Positions 7,394 through 13,265 of a DNA stretch of 13,265 nucleotides are shown here, piece after piece. A program made the translations under genes and the position numbers. The notes under the pieces are model-generated. The model was not told the origin of the DNA, did not search any database, and worked only from the letters and a program-made list of their open reading frames with translations. Every line of letters starts with the position of its first letter. Position 1 is the first letter of the stretch. Source of the DNA: Rickettsia typhi. Lineage in GTDB: Bacteria > Pseudomonadota > Alphaproteobacteria > Rickettsiales > UBA1997. The DNA is taken from NCBI GenBank assembly GCA_945888585.1, contig CAMDAI010000015.1, forward strand, positions 1 through 13,265, written 5' to 3'.

Positions 7394-7482
7394 TTGGATT
7401 AAATAGCAATTACGATTGACTAACTTGATCTAGTATAATATCTCTATTTAAATATTCTAGTAAACCAAATTACGTAACCAAA
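7394..7482. promoter_or_regulatory. Divergent promoter region between sensor kinase and bioB
   Basis: This 89-bp gap separates two divergent genes and should hold both promoters. For the kinase (minus) I see TTTACT (7459-7464, complement) and TATTAT (7435-7440, complement) with an 18-bp spacer. For bioB (plus) TATAAT at 7434-7439 is a perfect -10, but only weak -35 matches lie at the right distance (TTACGA at 7410-7415, 18 bp). TTGACT at 7416-7421 is only 12 bp away, too close for sigma-70. The two -10 elements overlap, so expression of the two directions may compete. A near-exact direct repeat, GTAAACCAAAT (7460-7470) and GTAACCAAAAT (7474-7484), runs up to the bioB start, and TATTTAAATA (7445-7454) is palindromic. 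I see no BioR-type or BirA-type biotin operator. Confidence 0.45.
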
Positions 7483-8493
7483 ATGCTAACGGAGTTAAAC
7501 TATAGAAGCTCTGAAATTCATCAAAAACTTCAGCAGACAAAGCAAACTGATACCAAACTTCGTCACAATTGGTCTCGGGAAGAAGTTATGGAATTATTTG
7601 CTTTACCTTTTAATGATTTAATTTTTAAAGCGGCAACAATTCATAGAGAATATCACAATCCTAATCAGGTACAAATTAGTACTTTACTTAGTATTAAAAC
7701 TGGCTCTTGTCCGGAAGATTGCAAATATTGTCCCCAATCTGCCCACTATAATACTGGCTTAAAAAAAGAGCCTTTTATGGAAATTGATAAAGTTGTAGAA
7801 GCCGCTATTGCTGCCAAAGCAGCTGGTGCTAGCCGTTTTTGCATGGGCGCAGCTTGGAGAAATTTGCATGATCGAGATTTAGAAAAGGTCTGTAATATGG
7901 TTGAAGAAGTTAAAAAACTTGGGCTAGAAACCTGTGTAACGCTTGGAATGATCAATAAAGATCAAAGTCAGAAGCTTAAAAATGCTGGTCTGGACTATTA
8001 TAATCATAATATCGACACTTCTCCAGAATATTACAAAGAAATTATCTCAACTAGAAGTTTTGAAGATCGCCTAAGTACTTTACAAAATATTCGGGAGGCT
8101 GGAATTAATACCTGCTGTGGTGGTATTGTTGGAATGGGTGAAGAACAATCAGATCGCGCCATGATGTTGGTAACTTTAGCTAACTTACCAGAACATCCAG
8201 GCTCAGTACCAATTAATAAATTAGTAAAAGTTAAGGGAACTCCATTAGAAAATGCTGGCACAGTTGATGATTTTGAATTTATTAAAACCATTGCAATTGC
8301 CAGAATTATGATGCCAAAATCTTTTGTTAGATTATCGGCCGGAAGAGAAGAAATGTCTAATCAAACTCAAGCTTTATGTTTTTTAGCTGGTGCCAACTCA
8401 ATTTTTTATGGAGAAAAATTGCTAACTACTAAAAATCCCGAAGGTGAAAAAGATTTAAAATTATTTACTAAATTAGGAATTACATCAATTTAA
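7483..8493 (+). CDS. bioB: Biotin synthase
   Basis: This radical-SAM enzyme inserts sulfur into dethiobiotin in the last step of biotin synthesis. The 336-aa protein has the SAM-cluster motif [12 protein letters not shown] with Cys76, Cys80 and Cys83. The second, sulfur-donating [2Fe-2S] cluster ligands are Cys120, Cys151, Cys211 and Arg283. Their spacing (31, 60 and 72 residues) is exactly that of E. coli BioB (97/128/188/260), which strongly supports function. Relative to E. coli the N-terminus is about 23 residues longer, polar and Gln/Lys-rich. The next Met is residue 36, inside the conserved helix, so the ATG at 7483 is the best start even though no clear Shine-Dalgarno precedes it. No other biotin genes (bioA, D, F) are in the window. 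RidA follows after 25 bp. Confidence 0.97.
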   Translation: MLTELNYRSSEIHQKLQQTKQTDTKLRHNWSREEVMELFALPFNDLIFKAATIHREYHNPNQVQISTLLSIKTGSCPEDCKYCPQSAHYNTGLKKEPFMEIDKVVEAAIAAKAAGASRFCMGAAWRNLHDRDLEKVCNMVEEVKKLGLETCVTLGMINKDQSQKLKNAGLDYYNHNIDTSPEYYKEIISTRSFEDRLSTLQNIREAGINTCCGGIVGMGEEQSDRAMMLVTLANLPEHPGSVPINKLVKVKGTPLENAGTVDDFEFIKTIAIARIMMPKSFVRLSAGREEMSNQTQALCFLAGANSIFYGEKLLTTKNPEGEKDLKLFTKLGITSI

Positions 8494-8518
8494 TAACAAA
8501 ATTAATTAAGATAATTAT

Positions 8519-8998
8519 ATGACTACTCACAACATTGAAAATACATTGAAAAAAATTGGGATTGAAATTCCAGAAGCTCTAACTCCTGTAGCCAACTATA
8601 TTGGTTTTGTTAAATCTTGTACTCAAGTTTTCATTTCCGGTCAATTACCAATCGAAAATGGCCAAGTAAAATATATAGGAAAAGTTGGTGATAATATTTC
8701 TATTGAAGATGCTAAAAAGGCTGCCAGACTTTGCGCTATTAATTTGGTTTCTCAATTAAAAGTTGCTTGCGGAGGAGATTTGGATCGCGTTAGAAAATGT
8801 GTAAAATTAGGAATTTTTGTTAATGCGACACCTGATTTTACCGATCATCCAGCAGTAGGAAATGGGGCGAGTGATTTAATGGTAGAAATTTTTGGTGAAA
8901 AAGGAAAACATGCTAGATTTGCAATGGGAGCCGGATCACTACCAAGAGGTGTAGCAGTTGAAATTGACGCTATTTTTGAAATTGACGATTACAGTTAA
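8519..8998 (+). CDS. RidA family protein (YjgF/YER057c/UK114)
   Basis: This 159-aa member of the RidA superfamily belongs to the longer (about 150 aa) branch, recognisable by the N-terminal LKKIGIEIPEALTPVANYIG region, FISGQLPIENG (38-48) and the C-terminal ARFAMGAGSLPRGVAVEIDAIFEI. Arg133 aligns by position before the SLPxGVxVEIDAI block with Arg105 of E. coli RidA, the residue needed to bind the imine substrate, so deaminase activity is plausible. RidA proteins hydrolyse 2-aminoacrylate and related enamine/imine intermediates released by PLP-dependent serine/threonine dehydratases. Such a dehydratase is encoded convergently at 9803-10822. The gene lies 25 bp after bioB and 32 bp before the VOC gene, in the same direction, suggesting co-transcription. 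Activity of this particular subfamily is less well established than for true RidA. Confidence 0.88.
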   Translation: MTTHNIENTLKKIGIEIPEALTPVANYIGFVKSCTQVFISGQLPIENGQVKYIGKVGDNISIEDAKKAARLCAINLVSQLKVACGGDLDRVRKCVKLGIFVNATPDFTDHPAVGNGASDLMVEIFGEKGKHARFAMGAGSLPRGVAVEIDAIFEIDDYS

Positions 8999-9030
8999 TC
9001 CTATTTTCAACAAATTAATCATTTGAAATC

Positions 9031-9453
9031 ATGTCATTACAACCTTTTCATCTGGCAATTCCAGTTAATGATTTAGAAAAAGCTCGTGAGTTTTATGGTA
9101 ATTTTCTTGGGTTTGAAGAGGGCAGATCATCAGAAAATTGGATTGACTGGAATTTCTTTGGTCATCAACTTGTGACTCATTTGAAAGAAGATAGCCAAAG
9201 CAAACCGGCAGCAATTAATTCAGTTGATAATCATGATGTTCCAGTTCCACATTTCGGAGTAGTTCTTGATTGGAATCAATGGCATGAATTTGCTGATAAA
9301 CTAAAAGACAATAACATTAAATTTGTTATTGAACCATATATTAGATTTAAGGGCAAGATTGGTGAACAAGCAACTATGTTTTTTCTAGACCCAAGCGGTA
9401 ATGCTTTGGAATTCAAATCTTTCCAAGATATTTCACAATTATTTGCTAAGTAG
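9031..9453 (+). CDS. VOC superfamily (glyoxalase/dioxygenase-fold) protein
   Basis: A 140-aa protein with the paired beta-alpha-beta-beta-beta modules of the vicinal oxygen chelate fold. The first module opens [26 protein letters not shown] (6-31) and the second opens [21 protein letters not shown] (72-92). It ends with [15 protein letters not shown] (117-131), the usual close of the second module. Likely metal ligands are His7, His74 and Glu127, with His45 or His50 as a fourth candidate. These positions suit a single-domain, metal-dependent enzyme working as a dimer. The substrate cannot be told from the sequence; lactoylglutathione lyase, dioxygenase-like and resistance-type members share the fold. 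It lies 32 bp after the RidA gene and 4 bp before the small membrane-protein gene. Confidence 0.85.
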   Translation: MSLQPFHLAIPVNDLEKAREFYGNFLGFEEGRSSENWIDWNFFGHQLVTHLKEDSQSKPAAINSVDNHDVPVPHFGVVLDWNQWHEFADKLKDNNIKFVIEPYIRFKGKIGEQATMFFLDPSGNALEFKSFQDISQLFAK

Positions 9454-9457
9454 TAAA

Positions 9458-9790
9458 ATGATATTAAAAATTTTACTCAAAATCTGGCCAGCCTTAGTTC
9501 CCTTAATTCTCTACTTATTTTGGATTTATGTAATTGATAGAATTATTTTAAAAAAACTTAAAAAATCTAAAATTATTAATGCTGAATTTGAAGAAGTTAG
9601 ACAAAATAAAATTATTAATCCGTTTTCTTTAAAAAATTATCGTTTTATTTTTACTATTTATCTAAGCCTTATTTTACTTATTATCTCCTTCTTATTTTTA
9701 GCGGTACGCACTCCTAACATTGAGAATGGCAAATATATTCCAGCAAAAATTAAAGATGGAAAAGTTATTTCGGGAAAAATAATTGAATAA
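9458..9790 (+). CDS. Small two-helix membrane protein, resembles DUF6111
   Basis: I place the start at ATG 9458-9460, 4 bp after the VOC stop, giving 110 aa. A longer in-frame reading from 9401 would overlap the VOC gene by 53 bp and adds nothing recognisable. Helix 1 is about residues 8-28 and helix 2 about 62-83. A positively charged stretch (29-37) and a polar loop lie between them, and a hydrophilic tail reads GKYIPAKIKDGKVISGKI (91-108). The layout and the YxPAxxxDGxVxxGxx tail resemble small alphaproteobacterial membrane proteins of the DUF6111 type, as far as I recall that family. No function is known to me. It is the last gene of the plus-strand block; 12 bp separates its stop from the stop of the convergent dehydratase gene, with no terminator hairpin visible between them. 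Confidence 0.7.
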   Translation: MILKILLKIWPALVPLILYLFWIYVIDRIILKKLKKSKIINAEFEEVRQNKIINPFSLKNYRFIFTIYLSLILLIISFLFLAVRTPNIENGKYIPAKIKDGKVISGKIIE

Positions 9791-9802
9791 TTGTTGTAGT
9801 AA

Positions 9803-10822
9803 TTAAATTTGTGGCAAATTTATTAAATGATCATTTTGCCAAACTGTGGATGCTGTTTTGGCAGACATATTTCCACCCGACAGAATTACTAAAATTTTTG
9901 GGTTATAATTTTTATTCTGCTTTTTTAGTTCTTTTAAAAATTGATAACATCCAGCCATTGCAAGTGCAGAAGTTGGCTCAATTGAAATCTTTAAAAGAGA
10001 TGTAATCCATTGCGTCCAGTAAATTATATCATTTTCTGTAATTTCGTAAATACCATCTAATTTCATAACATATGGAAATGTTGCATCAGATATATTTAAT
10101 GTTCTGGTTCCATCAGCAATAGTATTAGGGCTTTCATCAAAACGATATAATGTTTTGGTTTTAAATGTAATAGCTGCATCATTAGCAATTAAGGGCTCGA
10201 CGGCGAAAATCTTTGGTTTATTTTTTAAATTTTGACAGGCCAGATAGGTTCCGGCGATTAATCCACCACCTCCACAAGGAGCAAAAACAGCATCAATTTC
10301 TTCAATTTCCTCTAAGGCTTCTAGACAAGAGGTTCCTTGACCACATAGAATCTCATCATCATTAGAAGAATGAACAAAAAAATATCCTTCTTCAACCTTT
10401 TTCTTGGCAAATATTTCTGTATCTTTTTTATTCTCCGTTAGAAAAACATTAGCTCCATGATTTTTTGTTGCTTGAATTTTATATTGAGAAGCTTTCTTCT
10501 CCATATAAATAATGTTATCTTGAATTCCAAAAATTTTTACTAAATTAGCAACGGCTTGAGCATGATTTCCTGAACTTACTGCTACAATTTTTTCAGGAAA
10601 TTTTTTGTATTTCTCTTGATAGGAAAGAATTTTATTAGCAGCACCTCTTATTTTAAAAGAGCCAGTTTTCTGAAAATTTTCTGCTTTAAAATAAATTCTT
10701 GCTCCTAATTTCTCATTTAAAAACTCATTAGTTAAAATAGGAGTCTTGATAACATGATTTCTGATTCTTTTTTCAGATTTGCAAATATCATCAAAAGATA
10801 AAATTGAATTATTTGATTTCAT
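9803..10822 (-). CDS. Threonine/serine dehydratase, short PLP fold-type II form
   Basis: This 339-aa PLP enzyme is expected to deaminate threonine to 2-oxobutyrate and serine to pyruvate. FKAENFQKTGSFKIRGA (45-61) contains the Schiff-base Lys57. SSGNHAQAVA (83-92) is the substrate loop, CGGGGLIAG (183-191) the phosphate-binding glycine loop, and SGGN (315-318) supplies the Ser that contacts the pyridine nitrogen. There is no C-terminal ACT regulatory domain, which places it with the biodegradative/serine-racemase-like group rather than full-length biosynthetic IlvA. A serine racemase or threo-3-hydroxyaspartate dehydratase role is possible. ATG is at 10820-10822, 17 bp after the tRNA-Lys 3' end, so it is probably on the same transcript. 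The enamine it releases is the natural substrate type for RidA proteins, one of which is encoded nearby. Confidence 0.9.
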   Translation of the reverse strand: MKSNNSILSFDDICKSEKRIRNHVIKTPILTNEFLNEKLGARIYFKAENFQKTGSFKIRGAANKILSYQEKYKKFPEKIVAVSSGNHAQAVANLVKIFGIQDNIIYMEKKASQYKIQATKNHGANVFLTENKKDTEIFAKKKVEEGYFFVHSSNDDEILCGQGTSCLEALEEIEEIDAVFAPCGGGGLIAGTYLACQNLKNKPKIFAVEPLIANDAAITFKTKTLYRFDESPNTIADGTRTLNISDATFPYVMKLDGIYEITENDIIYWTQWITSLLKISIEPTSALAMAGCYQFLKELKKQNKNYNPKILVILSGGNMSAKTASTVWQNDHLINLPQI

Positions 10823-10839
10823 AAATTAAGAAATAATTA

Positions 10840-10915
10840 TGGTGGGCTTGGGCGGATTTGAACCGCCGACCTACTGATTAAGAGTCAGCTGCTCTACCAA
10901 CTGAGCTACAAGCCC
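10840..10915 (-). tRNA. tRNA-Lys (anticodon CTT)
   Basis: The minus strand folds fully. The acceptor is GGGCTTG/CAAGCCC, the D-arm GCTC-AGTTGGTA-GAGC, the anticodon arm GCTGA-CTCTTAA-TCAGT with anticodon CTT, and the T-arm GGCGG-TTCAAAT-CCGCC. The discriminator is A and CCA is encoded at 10840-10842. All stems pair, with one G-U pair closing the anticodon stem. The 5' end lies only 3 bp from the stop codon of the GNAT gene, and the dehydratase gene starts 17 bp after the 3' end, so the tRNA is embedded in a protein-coding unit. Confidence 0.96.
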
Positions 10916-10918
10916 TAA

Positions 10919-11416
10919 TTAAAGTTCACGATGCATAATATAAACATCAACCAAAGTTTTAAGCTGCTGATGTTGATAAGCTTTAGGAACAGTTCCAATA
11001 ATTTTAAAACCAAGAGACTGCCAAAGACTTACAGCTACTTTATTGGAAGAAACTACGAAATTAAATTGAATAGCTTTATAACCAAGACTCTTGGCTAATT
11101 CTAGAGAATGTTGTCCGAGTTTTTTACCAATTCCATTTCCTCTAACATTTTCATCAACAATATAGCTAGCATTGGCAATGTGAGAGCCTAAATCAATATG
11201 ATTATTACGTAATGAATATGCTCCAACTACTTTACCACCTAATTCCCCAACAAAAGTTGGAATAGAATTTTTAATCCATTTTATATAAATTTCTTCTTTA
11301 GTAGTATCCGGACGATTAACGTAACTATCTCCTCTTTTAATTATATTTGAAAAAATTTTATAAATTTCTTCAAAATCTTTTGCTTCAACTGGTCTTATAA
11401 TAATTTCTGAATTCAT
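10919..11416 (-). CDS. GNAT family N-acetyltransferase
   Basis: A 165-aa single-domain acetyl-CoA-dependent acyltransferase. It begins IIIRPVEAKDFEEIYKIF, the usual first strand and helix of the fold. The acetyl-CoA pyrophosphate loop is VRGNGIGKKLGQH (91-103, the RxxGxG pattern). It ends with NKVAVSLWQSLGFKIIGTVPKAYQH (125-149), the SNxxAxxLWxxLGF block of RimI/PhnO-like and phosphinothricin-acetyltransferase-like members. The substrate is not readable. The central YSLRNNHIDLGSHIANASYIVDEN region resembles small-molecule amine acetyltransferases more than ribosomal-protein ones. The gene starts 12 bp after the nuoE stop and its own stop is 3 bp from tRNA-Lys. It appears to ride in a unit with the respiratory gene nuoE without an evident functional link. 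Confidence 0.88.
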   Translation of the reverse strand: MNSEIIIRPVEAKDFEEIYKIFSNIIKRGDSYVNRPDTTKEEIYIKWIKNSIPTFVGELGGKVVGAYSLRNNHIDLGSHIANASYIVDENVRGNGIGKKLGQHSLELAKSLGYKAIQFNFVVSSNKVAVSLWQSLGFKIIGTVPKAYQHQQLKTLVDVYIMHREL

Positions 11417-11428
11417 TTTATAAGTTCT

Positions 11429-11983
11429 TTATTTCAAGCTTTGCTCTGCTGGAGCGGAGCATTTTCTTCCAGTTTGAGAACCAATTTTAATTTCTTTACC
11501 ACTTTTTAAATCATCCAGAATTCTTATCATAATTTCAGGATTTAAATCTTCGTAATAATCATCATTGATTTGTACCATCGGAGCATTAACACAAGCTCCT
11601 AAACATTCAACTTCTTTAATGGTAAATAAACCATCTTCAGTTACTTGATCAAAATCAATACCCAATTTATTTTTGCAGGTTTTGATGATTTCTTCACTAC
11701 CTCTAAGCATGCAAGGAGTAGTTCCACAAATTTGAATTAAATATTTACCTACTGGTTTTAAATTATACATGCTATAAAAGCTGGCTACTTCATAAACACG
11801 AATTGGGGCAATTTCTAGCAATTTAGCAATATGTTCAATTATATCTTTTGAAATATAATTACCATTTTGTCTTTGTGCCAAATCAAGGAGTGGCATCACC
11901 GCAGATTTCTTTCTTTCAGCCGGATATTTAGCAATAATTTTCTTAGATTTTTCAATATTTTCGAGGGTAAATGTAAAGGACAT
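11429..11983 (-). CDS. nuoE: NADH-quinone oxidoreductase subunit E (24 kDa, [2Fe-2S])
   Basis: This 184-aa peripheral subunit of respiratory complex I carries the N1a [2Fe-2S] cluster. The ligands are visible as ICGTTPC (Cys86, Cys91) and ECLGAC (Cys127, Cys131), the thioredoxin-like ferredoxin arrangement of NuoE. The N-terminal helical part (SAVMPLLDLAQRQNGNYIS, 27-45) and VASFYSMYNLKPVGKYLI are family-typical. The tail GSQTGRKCSAP (168-178) is the alphaproteobacterial/mitochondrial-type ending. ATG is at 11981-11983. No other nuo gene lies in the window: upstream, 19 bp away, is an unrecognised 138-aa gene, and downstream is a GNAT gene. The subunit is therefore detached from a nuoD or nuoF partner here. 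All functional residues are intact. Confidence 0.95.
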   Translation of the reverse strand: MSFTFTLENIEKSKKIIAKYPAERKKSAVMPLLDLAQRQNGNYISKDIIEHIAKLLEIAPIRVYEVASFYSMYNLKPVGKYLIQICGTTPCMLRGSEEIIKTCKNKLGIDFDQVTEDGLFTIKEVECLGACVNAPMVQINDDYYEDLNPEIMIRILDDLKSGKEIKIGSQTGRKCSAPAEQSLK

Positions 11984-12002
11984 TTTATATGCTTAAAAAT
12001 TT

Positions 12003-12419
12003 TTATTCTTTATAAAATCCGCTTTGAAGATCAGTTGTAAACTCTACAAGCCAAGAAATACCATAACCTGTGTTGTATTCTTTCTGATTACCTGATTTTT
12101 TGGAAATTACAATAATTTTGCCCGATAAGGCAGAAAAATCACCAGATCTATATTGAATCTGATTATATTCAGCAAACCAAAAATCACTTTCCTGATAACC
12201 ATTATTTTTAAGATTAGTTACAAAATTTTCTTTTTCAGATTCATCAATCAATCTGGATTCTATATCACAAATTAAACAAAGTTTTCTAACCTGACCATTA
12301 ATTGCAATTGAGGGTGATATGCCAAGCTTTTCCATATTATCCATGACTTCCTTGGCAACTAGGCAATCATTCCTCTTCATACCCTCTTCAACTCTTTTCA
12401 ATGTTTCTTGTTTAGTCAT
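12003..12419 (-). CDS. Unrecognised 138-aa protein coupled to the zeta-like kinase gene
   Basis: A soluble-looking protein of 138 aa with no signal peptide or membrane helix. The N-terminal half is charged and helical (about residues 1-33), followed by a segment with Cys48 and Cys51 (CLICDIESRLIDE), which is not a complete zinc site. The C-terminal third has a distinctive ending, YNTGYGISWLVEFTTDLQSGFY, with the pattern G-x2-W-x3-F-x2-DL-x2-G-F (Trp123, Phe127, Asp130, Leu131, Gly134, Phe135). I have an impression of this ending in other small uncharacterised proteobacterial proteins but cannot name a family. Its ATG overlaps the stop of the kinase gene by 4 bp (ATGA), with AAAGG about 9 nt upstream as a ribosome site, so the two are translated together. 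It is a candidate antitoxin or modulator of the kinase; this is inference from context only. Confidence 0.75.
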   Translation of the reverse strand: MTKQETLKRVEEGMKRNDCLVAKEVMDNMEKLGISPSIAINGQVRKLCLICDIESRLIDESEKENFVTNLKNNGYQESDFWFAEYNQIQYRSGDFSALSGKIIVISKKSGNQKEYNTGYGISWLVEFTTDLQSGFYKE

Positions 12420-13003
12420 ATATTTTGTTGCCTTTTATCTAATATTTTTTGCCAAACTTGCTTATTTAAAATAGTAATTTGATCCCCCAACTTTTCTGCA
12501 ACCTTTTCTCTTTTAGTTGTTGAAGCATCATATATGGAAGCAGTATCTACAATTGGCAAGTAAAAATCAATCAGATTTGTAATTCCCCGATAAAATCTTC
12601 TGGTTATATCAAGCTCAGGAATATTGTGTCCACCTGCTTTAACTCTATTTCCAACTCTTTCTCTAGCAAGTTCTGGAATATCCAGATAAAGAAAAACTAA
12701 ATTCACTAAATAACCTTTTTTTCTAACTTCTTCTATTAAATCCAGATAGTTTTTGCCAGATAATGTGGTTTCAATGGCAAAACTTTTTTCTTGTGCAATT
12801 AAATCATTTATTCTTTTTAACATCAATCTGCCAGAATAGAGACTTACAGATTCTGGATTAAGAGGAGAAATTCCAGCTGCAATTTTATCCGCATTAACAA
12901 ATTCATTAGTTTCCAAGAAATCTGGTAAAAGAGATTTGGCAGAAGTGGTTTTTCCGGCTCCATTAGGGCCAGCTATAATATGGAGTTCTTTATCTTCAGC
13001 CAT
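12416..13003 (-). CDS. Zeta-toxin-like P-loop kinase (predicted ATPase, COG4185 type)
   Basis: A 195-aa P-loop protein. Walker A is AGPNGAGKTT (11-20). NADKIAAGISPLNPE (37-51) carries Asp39, matching the catalytic/substrate Asp of zeta-type kinases. FAIETTLSGKNYLDLI (75-90) contains the ETTLSG signature of this family. LYLDIPELARERVGNRVKAGGHNIPELDITRRFYRG (105-140) is the lid region with Arg120, Arg135, Arg136 and Arg139. True zeta toxins phosphorylate UDP-N-acetylglucosamine and so block cell-wall synthesis, but many members of this shorter branch have no proven substrate. The start is ATG (13001-13003), 16 bp after the petC stop, without a clear Shine-Dalgarno. No small epsilon-like gene precedes it. 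A 138-aa gene overlaps its stop by 4 bp. An accessory cassette carried behind the bc1 operon is the likely interpretation. Confidence 0.85.
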   Translation of the reverse strand: MAEDKELHIIAGPNGAGKTTSAKSLLPDFLETNEFVNADKIAAGISPLNPESVSLYSGRLMLKRINDLIAQEKSFAIETTLSGKNYLDLIEEVRKKGYLVNLVFLYLDIPELARERVGNRVKAGGHNIPELDITRRFYRGITNLIDFYLPIVDTASIYDASTTKREKVAEKLGDQITILNKQVWQKILDKRQQNI

Positions 13004-13019
13004 AAATTAAATATAAAAA

Positions 13020-13265
13020 CTAATCTAGTTTTTTCCAGATCCTCTTTTTAGCAATGGCAAATAAAATGGTTAGGATAGCTAAGAATATCATAACAGCAAT
13101 ACCCATTTTTTTACGCTGCTCCATTTCAGGTTCGGCAACAAATTGTAAGAAATTCACTACATCCATAGCCATCTGTTCTTTGGTTGCAACCGTCCCATCT
13201 TTATACTCAACTGTACCATCTTCAGCTAATGGAGGAGTCATACCGATTTGACGACCTTCAAAATA
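13020..13265 (-). CDS. petC: Cytochrome c1 C-terminus (partial at window edge)
   Basis: The last 81 residues of the cytochrome c1 subunit of the respiratory bc1 complex are visible, and the gene continues beyond the right edge. The fragment begins YFEGRQIGMTPPL, which holds the Met of the conserved haem-ligand region (GxxIxMPPPL in relatives). It continues with DGTVATKEQMAMDVVNFLQFVAEPEMEQRKKMG and one C-terminal membrane anchor (about 23 residues, IAVMIFLAILTILFAIAKK) with a basic cytosolic tail. This AEPxMExRKxxG-anchor ending is typical of alphaproteobacterial and mitochondrial cytochrome c1. The stop is TAG at 13020-13022. Upstream petA and petB are expected off the edge. The zeta-like kinase gene begins 16 bp downstream in the same direction. 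Confidence 0.93.
   Translation of the reverse strand, partial: YFEGRQIGMTPPLAEDGTVEYKDGTVATKEQMAMDVVNFLQFVAEPEMEQRKKMGIAVMIFLAILTILFAIAKKRIWKKLD

Noticed and set aside
7416..7439. TTGACT and TATAAT as a sigma-70 promoter for bioB
   Set aside because: The spacer is only 12 bp, too short. The -10 may be real, but this -35 pairing is not.
7394..7482. BirA- or BioR-type biotin operator upstream of bioB
   Set aside because: The GTAAACC-like words are in direct rather than inverted orientation, and no TTATxxATAA-like palindrome is present.
9401..9457. Longer N-terminus for the small membrane protein starting inside the VOC gene
   Set aside because: It would overlap the VOC coding region by 53 bp and adds residues without similarity. 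The ATG at 9458 places a membrane helix near the N-terminus, as expected.
9791..9802. Bidirectional terminator between the convergent membrane-protein and dehydratase genes
   Set aside because: The gap is only 12 bp and contains no inverted repeat.
11443..11460. GC-richer hairpin GCTCTGC-TGGA-GCGGAGC near the 3' end of nuoE
   Set aside because: It encodes the conserved CSAPAEQS tail, has a C-A mismatch on the transcribed minus strand, and no U-tract follows.
1..13265. CRISPR array, rRNA, riboswitch or long tandem repeats
   Set aside because: Reading both strands showed no regularly spaced repeats, rRNA-like blocks or conserved riboswitch cores. Recurrent AATTAATT-type words reflect base composition.

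Overview
The window is AT-rich, densely packed bacterial DNA. Gene content points to an alphaproteobacterium, most likely an intracellular, Rickettsiales-like lineage. The evidence is a short prolyl-tRNA synthetase without the inserted editing domain, an alphaproteobacterial-style cytochrome c1 tail, a NuoE with the CSAP tail, an IS630 remnant beside a decayed nth gene, and strong A/T codon bias. The lineage call is an inference from the proteins, not a database match.

Left edge (1-324): the 3' end of an IS630-type transposase abuts a decayed fragment of nth (endonuclease III). This is the only clearly degraded region. Left block (317-7393, all minus strand): read in the transcription direction it runs EnvZ-like sensor kinase, UDP-glucuronate decarboxylase (UDP-xylose synthase), GT61 glycosyltransferase, UDP-glucose 6-dehydrogenase, YqaA/DedA-like membrane protein, tRNA-Thr(TGT), PlsC acyltransferase, ProS. 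Gaps range from a 14-bp overlap to about 20 bp, so it looks like one long transcription unit. Its core is a route from UDP-glucose to UDP-glucuronate to UDP-xylose, with a glycosyltransferase that could use the product. This is the most attractive module in the window.

Middle block (7483-9790, plus strand): biotin synthase, a RidA-family protein, a VOC/glyoxalase-fold protein and a small two-helix membrane protein resembling the alphaproteobacterial DUF6111 type. An 89-bp divergent intergenic region (7394-7482) separates bioB from the sensor kinase and holds candidate overlapping promoters.

Right block (9803-13265, minus strand): in the transcription direction it runs the cytochrome c1 C-terminus, a zeta-toxin-like P-loop kinase, an unrecognised 138-aa protein overlapping it by 4 bp, NuoE, a GNAT acetyltransferase, tRNA-Lys(CTT) and a short threonine/serine dehydratase. 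The kinase/138-aa pair sits between two respiratory genes and looks like an inserted toxin-antitoxin-like or accessory cassette. The dehydratase and the RidA protein are plausible metabolic partners, since RidA removes the reactive enamine/imine that such dehydratases release.

No CRISPR array, rRNA, riboswitch or convincing intrinsic terminator was seen. No stretch longer than 300 bp lacks a gene.
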